From Lyophyllum atratum (lineage: Eukaryota > Basidiomycota > Agaricomycetes > Agaricales > Lyophyllaceae): a DNA stretch of 64,000 nt. The notes beneath the pieces were generated by a model. That model made no database searches, had not been told where the DNA came from, and saw nothing but the letters and a program-made list of their open reading frames with translations. Shown here one piece after another: positions 32,847 through 44,584 of this stretch (within the stretch, counting starts at the first letter, position 1; each line of letters begins with the position of its first letter). Location: positions 28,689 to 92,688 of the forward strand of contig JACGCN010000081.1 in the NCBI GenBank assembly GCA_014905825.1, read 5' to 3'. The translations under genes were made by a program, and so were the position numbers.

Positions 32847-35800
32847 TCACTCCTCGGCGTCAGGTGCAGGGCGCCGCGATCTCCCAATGCTGAACCGAGA
32901 AGGGGAGCTTATGGAGGGGGACCGGTTCCCTCGGTCGGTCGACGCAATCGACGCACTGCTGTTGCTGGGGTTGATGCTCGGGTCGAACTCCAAGCGCAGC
33001 GTCAACTGCCCCTCCTGGCGAAGTTCCACAGTGACGTCTGCAGCAGTTAACCCGTGAGGTTGTACGTGGCGCCAGATCTGATGACAGTGTAAGTAGAATC
33101 CATGATGCATTGAAATAGTTACTAACATCGACTTCGCCTTCTCCCAGATCCTTGTCTTTACCTAAAGTCTTATGATCGTGAACCCATACAAAGAGTTTCT
33201 GTGTATGAGGGCCAGCCGTAAATGTGAACCCCTCGTTCCTAGAAGCAAGGGCTTAGTTCTGATGATAATCTTGATCTATGGCTACGCACCATTGAGGCGT
33301 CGCTGTTCTGCCGACGTGTTTCGTCTTGAATTCTTTGTCGCCCACACGAACGGTTACGTAGGGTTTGCTATCTTGGCTAGACAGATCTTTCGCACTCTGA
33401 ACTGTGACCCGTAGGGTCCCGGGTTCATGAGGCTCTGGACTGCTGCCGTTCATGACAGGGAATGCCGCGGCCTTGCTCTCCATGCCGTCCGGGGCGCCGG
33501 CTGGCTTCGACGCTTGCCCGGAGGGCGTATCCTTAGGGACTTCTGGCTCATGATCGCGATCCCCTCTCTTGAAGACCCCAGCGACGCCATGGAACACTCC
33601 TTTTCCAGCGGAGACAGGAAGTCCTCCGAATTGGGTCATTGCTCGCCCAGCGGTGGAAAATGTTGACGTGTTTTTTCGTGATTTTGTAATCATTGCCGGC
33701 TGGAACATCAGTCGAACCCGGACTTGACCCTTCTCCCCATGTTTCGGCGATACGAGGTTGAGTGTCCGCTCGCTAGCCTGGAACGGCTCAATTTCGTTAA
33801 GATCGATTTTTGCTGTACCGAGACTCTTCGCCTGCTCGATTTGGTTCCAATCGAATATTTCGACTTCAAGATCAGATCCAACTCGAGATGGCTACAAATC
33901 ATACACGTCAGAATTTCGCCTGAACGTAAAGCGCTGCCATCGTACCACTTGGACCACGAAACTGTCATTCCATTCTGGGGTGACTGTTTTCTTCTTAACA
34001 TCTGACTTGAAAACTTTCTCTCCGTTGAGCGAAAAGACAGCGTATGGATCAGATTTTCCTGAGTAGCAAGTAATGAGTATATCTTCCGCGGAAGACTTCA
34101 AGCAATTTTACCTCCTCTGTCTGCACCTTGGATGTCATGGCCATCGATAAGGTCCACACGAAGCGTCCCTTGGTCTAGAGGTATGGATGGATCAGAGTGG
34201 AATCAGCCCTAATGATCACACTCACTGTTGATAGTCTCTCGGGGTTCGAGTTTGACGGGTACCGGGACGTAACGAGCTTCGACTTTGACCGTCGAACGGT
34301 TGTGCTCAGTCTTGTCAAGAAGCATAAACGGTTGCGGACCGTTCTGAGGAGGTATTCAGCAACACATCGCAGTACGACGCTGCATGAACGCGTACCAATG
34401 TCGACTGCAAGAATGGCTTCGCATCGCCCTTCCATTCGCCGATGATGTCATCCTTTTCACCTTCCTCAGCCTCATTCAATCGCAACCACACTTGGCTGAA
34501 ATCAATCTCTTTGACAAAGCCTTCCCCAACATACTCCCAGTGTGCATTCGTGCTTGTAGCCTTAGTGGTGCTAAAGCAAGGCCAGTAGCCATCGTCGAGG
34601 AGGACTTCCAGTCGTGCCTTCTTGTGAAGTTCTCCAGATACCACGTTGAATATGATGATGCCGGATTCTGTGGACATATATCAGCAACGGTGTGAGTGTC
34701 ACGGACGAAACGTACGTTGAGAGAGAAGCTCTTCGATGCTCATGTCGACTCCCTTAGGAGGCTCCTTGGCCGCATCCGCGGGACCGGCCCCAACAGCCGT
34801 AGGCGAAGTTGGGCTGACAGGACTTGTGGGGCTGGCAGGGACCTTTGGCACCGATCCATTCGGGGCCTTAGCCTGGGTCTTGATAGTGATCCCAACAGGG
34901 GCACCGTGCTCCTCGTCGGATGAAGAGATTGACCACGAATCTTCATCTTGACTCTTCTGAATTTCGCTGCGGGGTGCATCGAACTTGACCCCGTTGAGGG
35001 CTAGGGCTGGAATGAATTCAGCTTTGTAGTGGAGCTTTCCCTTGTATTCATTGCTCTTGTCCAGTTTGATAGGAGCTGTAGCATCTTTGGGACCCAGAGA
35101 TTCAAATGGATAGCGAGGATTTGTGGATTCCTTCGCGAGGTCGCCGACATGCAGCTCCACTGTTCCAAGCGATCGATCCTAAGTACGATATATTTTTTAG
35201 GTATAAATCTCCTTTAAAAACGAGTTTTTCTCACTTTGGTCAAATGCTGATAGTCCATACATTCTAGTAGAAGGTTCTGCTCGCAGAAAAGGATAGTGAG
35301 TAGGGGGCGGGAAGACACTCAGCGTTACCTACCTCTCGAAGAGAATGAACTATAATGACAGATACTCGTCAGATGAATCTGATTGTGAGCCATGATGGAA
35401 ATGTACCTGGGATGTAAACAATTTCATCCCATATTGGGTTGAGATCTGGAGACTAGTCAGCATGTAAAATGATGAAAAAATTCAATATCGCACTGTTGTT
35501 GATGACTTCTGTCCGTGCTTTTGTGTCGTTGCCCGCCAGTACTCGTACATATGGATCACTCTGAAGATCGTTGAACACGTTAAGCGAGTCCACGAAATGA
35601 ACAATGACTTACTTTGCCGCCCAAAGTTGCTTCGACATTCCTGGATCAAAGGATCAGAGAAGCGGATACCAAAGGATTGAAAGAGACGCACTTGACATCA
35701 GTAGCCCTATCTAGCAGTAGCCTGACAACACCAATGGGTGGTTTGTAGTGATCAGCTCCATGCAAACTACCCGCCATGTCAAGGGGCTTCCATTCCGCCG

Positions 35801-38131
35801 AAATCCTGATCTTTCCACTCTTGCAAGCACTCAGAGGGAACCAATCTCGACCAGCTTCGCCCGTCGACGCGAGTAAATCTTCAAGCTTGATCGCCATGTG
35901 TCCGATGACTGGGTCCTTCAAAAAGTCACGGTCATCAATTACTTTGACAGTAATGACCGACGAAGACTTGTCTGAGCAGAGAAATTCGTAGGGCGATTCC
36001 CACACAGGGTTATTGGTGTGCTTAAAAGCAGGAGTGGTGTGCGCGGGGGTTGAGCCTCCTAGGTATACTTTTGCCAGCGGGTTCAAGTCACCGCTCATGG
36101 ACTTGGTATAGTCCAAGTCTTTGGCTTGGTGGAGAATGAGGCGGACGATACCGACAGCTGAGAGCCTGACATGAGCCATTATTTGGACCAACGCCAGGTG
36201 AAGAAAACTCACAGGTATCCAAGGGCGGCTGCCCTTCTAATGCCTCCAAGACAGGGTAGTAAGATACATCGTATCGAAGCTGTCCTCGTTCCTTCCCATC
36301 TTTGAGAAGTGTAGCATGGAGGTTCTCCTGGGTGGCGTCTTCGAGGAGCTTAGAGAGCTCGAAGCTCGCTGAACCCATGAGGTTATCCTTCCGATGATCA
36401 TTGTAATCCCAGAGATTAAGAATTAGCGATTCATTGAGCGAGTTAACGAGCAAGAATTTGGTCTCCATCCATGTCGGGTTATATCTGAATTACGGCACTC
36501 AAAAACCAGTTACGTGCAAAAATGTGTGAACGTACGTATTGTTCTTATATTTGGTGCGCGCAAGTTCGGCCCGATCATTGATAGTGAGAGAAATATATGG
36601 ATCAGGTGTGCCACCGCCAATCTTGGTCCCTTTGATGCCGCGGGCAGAGTGGATGGCAACCTGGACAACTCCGACCGCAGTGTCCAAAGGCTTTCCGGAT
36701 AGCATTTGCTCAAGGTTGAGTGTAAAGACGTTGGGGTCATACATCATGGGACCAAGAGTACCGTGTGTCATCTCACGAATGAATGCAGATAATCCAGGAA
36801 TCTGCACGAGCCGTTAGCCTCAGCAGTTTGTTCGAAAAGTCAGAGGAACGTACGTTGCCGATATCAAAGCCAAATGTCTCGCCTCCAATGGGTTTGAGAA
36901 CGTAGTCAATGACTGGCTTCTCCAAAAAGCAGAAGTCTACGATTTGGACATGGGGGAAGTTGGACATAAGCTTCATGCGAATACGCATAAGACCGCTGAA
37001 GGAGATGTCTTCAACAAGGATAGGCATAGTCGTCGTGGCAAGGCTTTTCCCCAAGCGGATGGAAAGTACAATCTTTGGATTTACTTTTGCAGCTGCTTGG
37101 CGAGGGGTAAGGTCAGCAATGTCATTCGGTGTGAATGAGATGCCCCAGTCCATCATGATAACGTCGTCTTCAGTCTTCGGGAAGGTCCTGACTTTGTCAA
37201 TGCGAGGTGCTTTGGTACCCAATGTGAATGTAGACAAGCGGATGGAGTCAAGGAATGCTGGCGTGTTGGTGCTTAGCACTTGATCCACGGAAGAGATGAC
37301 AGTAGCCGCAAGAACGGGCTCATAGATCAACCAGAAACGGTCGAGGAAATTGTTGATCCAATCGGCAGACTCATGTTCGGAGGCGAGGCGAGTCTTCACG
37401 AGCTCGCGTTGGATGTCATCACGGGCCCTGCGTCTGACGCGCTCCAATGACGTGGTATAGTATGTGTTGCAGGCAGCGAGGATAATGAACAACCAGCCCC
37501 AACCGAAATGGAAACGAGTTAGGAAATGGGAAGCGAACACGGCCTAATGAGACATGAGAAACCAGTGGTGGAGAAGGCAACGCGTACTCACGAAGATGAT
37601 GAGAGCGGCGTTGTGGTACCATTCGCCATAAAACTGCTCAGCAAGGAACATGTCAAGGACGCCTTTGTCCTTCTCTTCGCCTTCTGAAAGTGGAACGTGG
37701 TCAATTCCAGACATCTGGCGCCAACCTACGCGGTACCAGTCTGGAATAACGGGGGCAAGAGCGGTGGGGAATGCGCCTGGGGCAGCATCTGAAGGACTTG
37801 GAATTTCTGGTGCCTCCGCAGATTGTTTGGGTTCTGCATCTGCATCCTGCACCGTAATTGTGGGTACGACAGTCGGTGGACTCCCATTCTGGACGGCGAG
37901 GTCTACGGAACAATGATGTCAGGAGCAAGATTCGAACTTGTGCCAACCTGGCGTACCTTGTTCCCCTGCTCCTTCACCTGCTTTGACGCTCTTGAGCTGC
38001 GAACGGGATTTACCTGCTTCGGCCCCCTTCTGGGCAGGGGACGCCGCGGGGTTGAAGGAGTGCACCGCAGCACCCTTGTTAGCGTCTTTAGCTACAATAG
38101 CATCGACATCAGGTTGGCCATTGGTGGCCAT
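32847..38131 (-). CDS. Tricalbin / extended synaptotagmin, ER-plasma membrane tether
   Basis: Nineteen exons join in frame to 1,447 residues; first exon 37957-38131, SMP exon 36854-37543, last exon 32847-33077. A Ser/Pro-rich N-terminus precedes a membrane hairpin near residues 150-185 (HFGWGWLFIILAACNTYY). The SMP lipid-transfer domain follows (DRFWLIYEPVLAATVISSVD, ITFTPND-like region). At least five C2 domains come next: GVVQVAIHSARG, GIVRLILHQAKDL, GVVRLLLDRATDV, GTLRVDLIDGHDIQGADRG and GTLRVTVQSAKDL, plus a degenerate one at about 34.4-34.7 kb. A phospho-rich linker (SISSSDEE) lies between. The protein tethers ER to plasma membrane and moves lipids. One exon (35333-35349) is only 17 nt. 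A truncated relative lies 3.5 kb downstream. Confidence 0.94.
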
Positions 38132-38868
38132 GGGAGAGAAATGGGGGGAGGGGAGGTAGAAGGGGTATGTAAGATAGACAAGAAGGAAGGAGCGTGGACG
38201 GGGGGCGAATTAGAATTAACTATGAACTTTAGGACCAATCCTGATGTCACTACACCGCCGCCCCTACAATTTCGTGTACGTCACATTCCGTCACACAGAT
38301 TCGGCCCTTCCCGAGCGCGGCCTGCCTTAGATCGTGCGACACTGCGAAGGATTGGCAATGCTGGGTCAACGAAAGTTTCAAACAACAGAGACTTGTGCTA
38401 ATCATGGCCGAGACCTGCTTGAAACTCATATCTTTCAGCGGATACTTGACAAACGACGTAGAATGGACCGCGAGGCTCGCAAGGCCCATTCTGTCAGTCG
38501 CGTCGCCGAGTCCATGGTTCAGGGTTTCACTCAACATTCTTGTCGGGGACGTCGGCTCTTTTTATCCGGAAATACTTACTACTTTCATCACATGTGGGTT
38601 GTGGCGTACAACTATCAATGATGCGAGACATGACCTTCTCACGTCAGAGAGCAGATTGGACCAAGGATTGGACCATGATAGGAGTACGCGTAGTGTATAC
38701 ATGTTTGGCAAGAGCATTCCGTATAGCAGTGTCACATGAACAATTGAATTCCACCAGCTCCTCCAACCCCGAGTCTGCAGAATTGAACTCAAGTCCTGCT
38801 CTCTTCCAATCTGGGCTGAAGACCAGCAGTCAAAGACCCCTTGGTACTCGTTGGTATCAGTCTGTGCT
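38132..38868. promoter_or_regulatory. Divergent promoter region, tricalbin / UGO1
   Basis: 737 bp between divergent start codons. ORFs here are short and without resemblance to known families. No clear motif stands out. Confidence 0.45.
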
Positions 38869-40418
38869 ATGAGTACTCCATCGTCACTACGTGACCTATA
38901 CATCGACCCATCCTCTGCCTGGGCTTTCCTACCACCTGCTTCAGTCCAAACAGTCACCGGTCCGGAGCCAATCCCATCTGGACCTTCTTACCAATGGTCG
39001 ACTCGACCTTCTCATAACTCAATATTCGACTTGTCTCCGTCTTTGGATCTTAGCGAACCATCTGGCGTCAATGTCACAAATCTCTTCAAAGCCCTGGTTG
39101 CGTCCGCGTTATTGCAGTATTCAAGTACTGCAATTGCTATGCCATGGGAAGTTGCAAAGCTACTACTGCAAGTGCAGTGGGTTCCTCGAGATGCGGGTGA
39201 GCCAGAGGAGTTGGAGCTTGTCGAAGACAATGATGATGCGGTAAGCTTTGTTCCATGGGAAATCACTCAGTATTGATCTGCCTTTAGCTGAGCGACTCTT
39301 CAAATGATGATTCATATTTTGCGGACCCCCACACAACTCCCATTCGCCATAATGTACCACACCCAACTGACGATCAAGGTTACGTCATTAGGCGATCTGT
39401 GCACGAGGAGGGAACGCGACCAGAATACATCATCCCAGTGGGAAGCGCAGACGGCGTATGGGGCATGATAAAGCGCATAGTACGCTTCCGTGGCGAGGGC
39501 TGGCTGGCCCTATGGAAAGGTGTGTAATACAGTTTCTACGATCTGCCCAATTTGACCAGGTCGTATCAAGGTCTCCTTACGTCTTGTATCACGGAGATGC
39601 TCTCGTCGACCATGCAGCCCCTCATTCACAATTTCCTGCAATCACTCTTTTTCCCATCAATGACTCCGTTTCACCAACCACCTATTCTTCTCCCTATTGC
39701 CTCGCATCTTATCACGGGCTTCATACTGTCGCCCCTAGATCTCATTCGGACACGGTTAATCGTCCAATCATCCTTACCTCGTTACAGGAAATATAAAGGA
39801 CCCCTGGATGCACTCTCCCAAATCTTACGGGACGAGGGAGGCCTGAAGGGAATCTACTTCCATCCCCATCTCTTCATTCCCACAATAATCGACAACACCC
39901 TTCGCCCCGTCGTTTCGCTCGCATTCCCGAGTATGCTCGCAGGATACCTTGGCATCAACGTCTCAGAAGAAACCAACCCCTGGGCGTGGGGACTCGTCGA
40001 ACTCGGCGGAAGTTGCCTCGGACTTCTCGTCACCCTTCCTTTTGAGACGATTCGCAAAAGGTTACAAATTCAGGTCCGCGGGACAGCGAAGCCCCTGAAG
40101 GGCTGTGTGGAGCTACGACCGGCCCCTTACAACGGCGTCGTGGATGCCTTCTGGCATATCCTGACGGAGGAGCGATCAGACCTACCCATTCGAAGAATAC
40201 GAAAGCGGAGAGGCAGTCAGGCGAGTTTGAAAGGAAAGGAGCGCGTCGTGTCTGATGCAGACGAGGAAGATGCCGATGAAGGGGGCTGGTTCAGAAATAC
40301 AGGCATCGGCCAGCTTTATAGGGGGCTGGGAATGAGGTTAGGAGCTAGCGCCATCGTGTTTTGCCTGGCGTTTTTCAGTGTCGGGGAGGAAGGTGATGGG
40401 GGATGGGCGGAAATATGA
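38869..40418 (+). CDS. UGO1: UGO1-like mitochondrial outer-membrane fusion protein
   Basis: Three exons: 38869-39240, 39288-39519, 39571-40418; 483 residues. It belongs to the mitochondrial carrier fold but is divergent. One repeat contains ITGFILSPLDLIRTRLIVQS (Px(D)xxRxR carrier signature) and another FETIRKRLQIQV. The N-terminal part has ALLQYSSTAIAMPWEVAKLL (signature PWEVAK). The gene opens with MSTPSSLRDLYIDPSSAWAF. This overall plan (long loop with acidic and basic patches between degenerate carrier repeats) fits fungal Ugo1/SLC25A46, which links the fusion GTPases Fzo1 and Mgm1. It is not expected to transport a metabolite. Confidence is good; the main alternative is another orphan carrier. 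Confidence 0.84.
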
Positions 40419-40866
40419 CATGTAGCACTGCTTGACAATAGATATTATAATCGACTGGATGGCAACATTTATTATTCAACATCTACTCAATCATTCCAGA
40501 ATGCGAACTCAAGCACCAGCACCCCTTCTTCGCACCATAAACGCAAGATCAAGAATAACATGAAAAATCAGTAAGTAACAGTGCGCATTCGCTAGAAACC
40601 CCCGACGCGGCTGCAGGAAATATTAAGAAAACTGGAATGATCTCAAACGAAATGTGGTGATTTCAAAGTTTGCTCTGGGGTTGAGCGCGAGCGGTGGTTG
40701 GTGGAAAAGGTAGGAGACCCGACTAAAGACGTCGACATGATGTACAAGATTACATTAGAAACAGATCTCATCAGCATACTTACAAGCCAGTGGCAACATC
40801 AAGTTTTGTGGCTAACGAACGGTGCTCGACAAATACGTGAACTCCATGGATCCGTGATGACGTGAA
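40419..40866. other. Convergent intergenic region, UGO1 / kinesin-6
   Basis: About 450 bp between stop codons, AT-rich, presumed 3' UTRs. No gene seen. Confidence 0.5.
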
Positions 40867-43800
40867 TTATCTCCCGGTCAATCTCCTGATATCCTTTGTT
40901 CCTTCAGCCCTTCTTGTGTTCCTCTCCACAGCCGATGTCGCTTTCTCAATTTGTTCCTCCGTCATGAGAGGCTTCTTAACCAGTTGCCTGATATAAAAGA
41001 CAAAGGTTACCCGAGATCTAGTGAAGGAATCCATAACGGAACTTGCCTCTTTTTCTTCTTTGGAACAGGAAGTTCAAGCTCGTCGTCCGAATCGTCTTCT
41101 TCCTCCTCTTCCGAATCGAGGTTCGAGGACGGTTGACGAGGTCTGAACTTCTTAGTCGGAAGAATGACCACCGAGTCGTCACCTGGGTTACTTAACGATA
41201 AGTCGTCCATCTCGCGCGTGAGCTTGGACACTCGGCTCTTTGCAGCCTGAAGTTTCGAGGAACCGTTTGTGGGGGCTGGAGAAGGGCTGCTTGCGCGTTG
41301 CATGGTCTTCTTAGCCTTCGGCGTCTTGTCGTGGGCTGACGAGGATGCTGGAGGCATCCATTCATCTTCTTCGTCTTCGTCTTCCTCCTCCTCCTCATCA
41401 TCATAGTCGTTCTCATCCTCTTCATCCTCATCAAGTTCATTCCCGAGCGTGCCGGATGCAGCCACGCTCTCATCATCCGCCGCGTCCGTCTCCGTGAGCT
41501 CTGCGTCCTCGTCATCTGGAGGCAGCGGCTGGTCAGGAACAAATTTCCGCACTTCCCTGATCTCCTTCAGCGCCACACTGGAGCGCCGTCCCAGCTCAAG
41601 CGCATCTTGCGCTTTAGCTTTACCTTTCTTTGCGAGTGGCGACATTGACATCGACCTGCTTCGCTCAGACTGGGACTCGCCATCGCTCTCTAGTGCGAAC
41701 TCTTCTCCGGATGTATCTTCATCATCTTCGCCACAGTCTATCTGAAATGTACGCGTCCATTGGATAATTAGCAAGCTATAGGACAGAAGGACCTACGAGA
41801 CTCATCTCAACGTCCTTTTCCTCCGCTTCGGAAAAATCGTTGAATGGACGATGAATATATGGCTTCTTGACAGGACTTCCAAATAGCCCCGACTGATGCA
41901 ACATGTCGATTTTGGCGTCTGTCTTGAGCTCATTTTGCTCGAGCTGGTTATGCTCAGTAATCGTCCGAGATCCCAAGCCGAATTACTTACTTCTTTCATT
42001 AGGCGTCGCGAATACATCTCTTCCATGCTTCTCATTCGGTCCTCCATCTCACGCATAACCTCTTCCCTCGTCTCCGCTTCAATGATCGCGCACCTCATCT
42101 CCGATTCGAATAGCTGGCGACGGGAAATCATCACCACGTATATACTATCGAGGCTGTTTGGGGACGTACCTGTAAACGCAAGTCTTCAACCTCGTCGAAG
42201 AGCGCGTCAACAAGCGGGTTGATGGGCTCATCATCATCGGCATCCTCATCTTGGCCGTCATTCGGCTCGTCCTCTGGAACTAAAACATCAGCAAAAGGGA
42301 CAGCAGAAGTACAAGGATTTAGGTGACCTTCATGAACTTCAAGGACCGCCTCTCTTGCCTTCTTCCCGCTACCTGGGCCGCCCATAGAGATTGTAACCTT
42401 TCGGCGATATGGATTGGGCACAATTTCAGGATCTTTCAGCGTCAGGGGTCCTAATTCCTTGATGGAGGTGCCATTAGCTTTGCCTGGGCCAATCCGATGC
42501 ACTGGGGCAGGCGCGGGCGTCACATAGACCTCCCTCGCCAGGGCGGCAAACCTCATGACATGCGAGTTCTCGTCGTAGCCCGTGTCGTACGGGTTTACAT
42601 TCACGATCATGACCTAGAAGGGATGGAGAATGAGAGCCAGCATAAAACAGGAACAGGGTAACAATCTAACTGACCGTCCTGCCATCCCCAACGAAGTAGT
42701 CCATCAGGGCCTCGGTAAGTTTGCTGTGTCTGAACGGGACAACTGCAAGCCCCTTCTTCACATCCCTAGTGTCCATCCGACCGCCCTTGCCGATGCCTTC
42801 TTGCGCCAGACTCATGGCAAGCTTTCGCTGGTTCGAACGCATGACTTCCATGCACTGCCCAAGAACCATGAGGGACTTGTTGATGTTACCTGCCTCTCGG
42901 AGACGGTCACCCGTTGTGTGCGTATGCTTCGTGCGCTCGGATCCCGCGAGATCCACTAGCGTCAGGCGTGATATTTGAAGAGCAGTGGGGTCCTAAATCT
43001 CTTCAGCATGTAGACCAATAGAGAAAGGAAAGCTCCAGCTTACATCTCTTTCGCCTCTGTGCCCTTTGACGACTTTGAGAATGACCATTCCATGACTGCG
43101 ACTGGATTCGCTATTGGCGAGTGTACCGAATACGCGTCTATGAAGCTGTCCTAATTTCACAAGAGCTTTGGCTTGGGATGCACTCTGTACTCGAAACTGT
43201 CGCAGGCCGGAGATGTATTTCCCGGTTGTGGCCGAGTCTCCGTTGTCGGAGGCAGGGGAGGGTTTGAGAGCCAACGCGGCCCGCGTCAAAACCATGGTTT
43301 TGCCCGTGGTCGCACGAGGAATTCCACTGGCAGCCGCATTCGAATCGTCTTTGACAGATTCGAGGAGGTCATAGACCTTTTCGTTATATACTTCGGCGTA
43401 TGAGAGCCAAATGGTGTACTCGTAATTGCGATCGACTTTGAGCACGGTAGGGTCGATGTCAACATCAGACAGTGAAGAGTCTAAGTCTTGGCCGAAAACT
43501 TCAGCTAAAGCTGGCTCTGGCACCGTGCGTGGCGGTTTCGAATCATTGGGGCCTGCGGGCTCTACACCTTGCAGTCGAATGGGTCGGAACTGGAACAAAA
43601 GATGGGTAAATGGAGTTCGTGCTATGGTAAAAGTTGATTCACCCTGCCATCACCATGGAGTCCATCGATGCTGTTGAAAATCACATCGAGGGTCCGTGGT
43701 AGAATTCCTGCACTACCCTCTTTGGTGCCTCCTTGAACAGTATAGGTCTTTCCAGAGTTGGTCACGCCATAAGTGAACAGAAGCCCGTTCTGGCCTTGCA

Positions 43801-44386
43801 GCACATCACGAACCAACGGAAGCGTCGTTTTGGTAAAGAAGTCTGACTGGATCGTGTCAGGCGTAAAGACATGTGAGAACGTGTAGATAGATGATGGTGG
43901 AAGTGCAGAGGGGCGAATTCGTGCAGGTTTGTTTTGTTGGTCGCTGGGATCTGTCATTCGTACAGAGGTATCGGAGAGTGGCGTCAAGTAGGGTTGCACG
44001 ACAGATCCGTCGTCCCCTAGGTGAGGTCTAATCCTAAGATATGCCTACATGCGTTCTCAAAGACCGTTAACAAATTCTTTGCTGAGGAGACACACCATGA
44101 TTGGTTCCCGATCTACATCAGTACTTGCCTGCTTGATAACCTTCCTCGTTGCGGGCGGTTTGGTAGCTGTCCTCGAGGTAGAAGTGGCTTCAACAGAGTT
44201 ATCTCTGCTGACTAAAGGCTTGCGGACCGTCGTCTTCTTCACGGGGGCAGCTGTAGTAGTAGTAGGTGTAGCAGCCTTTGCTGTTGCTGTCCGGGCTCGG
44301 GTTGTTCTTGTGGTGGGGGGAGCGGGAGCTGCAGCAGTTTTCGTGCGAGTGGAAGCTCTTGTCGCAGCTGTAGATTTTGCTGCCAT
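40867..44386 (-). CDS. Kinesin-6 family mitotic motor (MKLP/Klp9-like)
   Basis: Nine exons: 44096-44386, 43643-44044, 43044-43589, 42675-42992, 42170-42613, 41991-42113, 41797-41943, 41047-41741, 40867-40987; 1,028 residues. A basic Ala/Thr-rich N-terminus precedes the motor. The P-loop GVTNSGKT (residues ~190-197) with Asn in place of the usual Gln-Thr is typical of kinesin-6. Switch I is SESSRSHG and switch II LVDLAGSERTKHTHTTGDRL, with GNINKSLMVLGQCMEV. A large insert precedes NYEYTIWLSYAEVYNEKVYDLL, also a kinesin-6 trait. A coiled coil (EAETREEVMREMEDRMRSME) and a very acidic C-terminal region follow. Such motors organise the spindle midzone and anaphase spindle elongation. The last intron (40988-41046) starts with GC (AG|gcaagt). 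Confidence 0.92.
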
Positions 44387-44584
44387 GGTTGATTGGTGTG
44401 GACGTTGAGTGAAGCCCAAGTTAAGCCTAGCAAGTGGCCTTTGAACTGGCCGGAGTCGCGAGGCAACATGTGACACTGATGGAACGCGACCACGTGATCG
44501 TGTCTACGCGTCGTGAATGTTTGGTCGATCACAACGCAACTCTCAACAAACTCCAGTGGGAGGACTACTAGTATTACTTCCCCC
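44387..44584. promoter_or_regulatory. 198-bp bidirectional promoter, kinesin-6 / Spc7, with ACGCGT and CACGTG
   Basis: Both mitotic genes start from this interval. It holds ACGCGT at 44506-44511, identical to the MluI cell-cycle box recognised by MBF in yeasts, and a palindromic CACGTG E-box at 44491-44496. Further CGCG words flank them. Binding is inferred from motif identity only. Confidence 0.6.

Noticed and set aside
41340..41460. GAA/GAT-rich tract resembling a microsatellite
   Set aside because: It encodes the acidic Glu/Asp stretch of the kinesin-6 tail in frame, so it is coding low complexity and not a separate repeat element.
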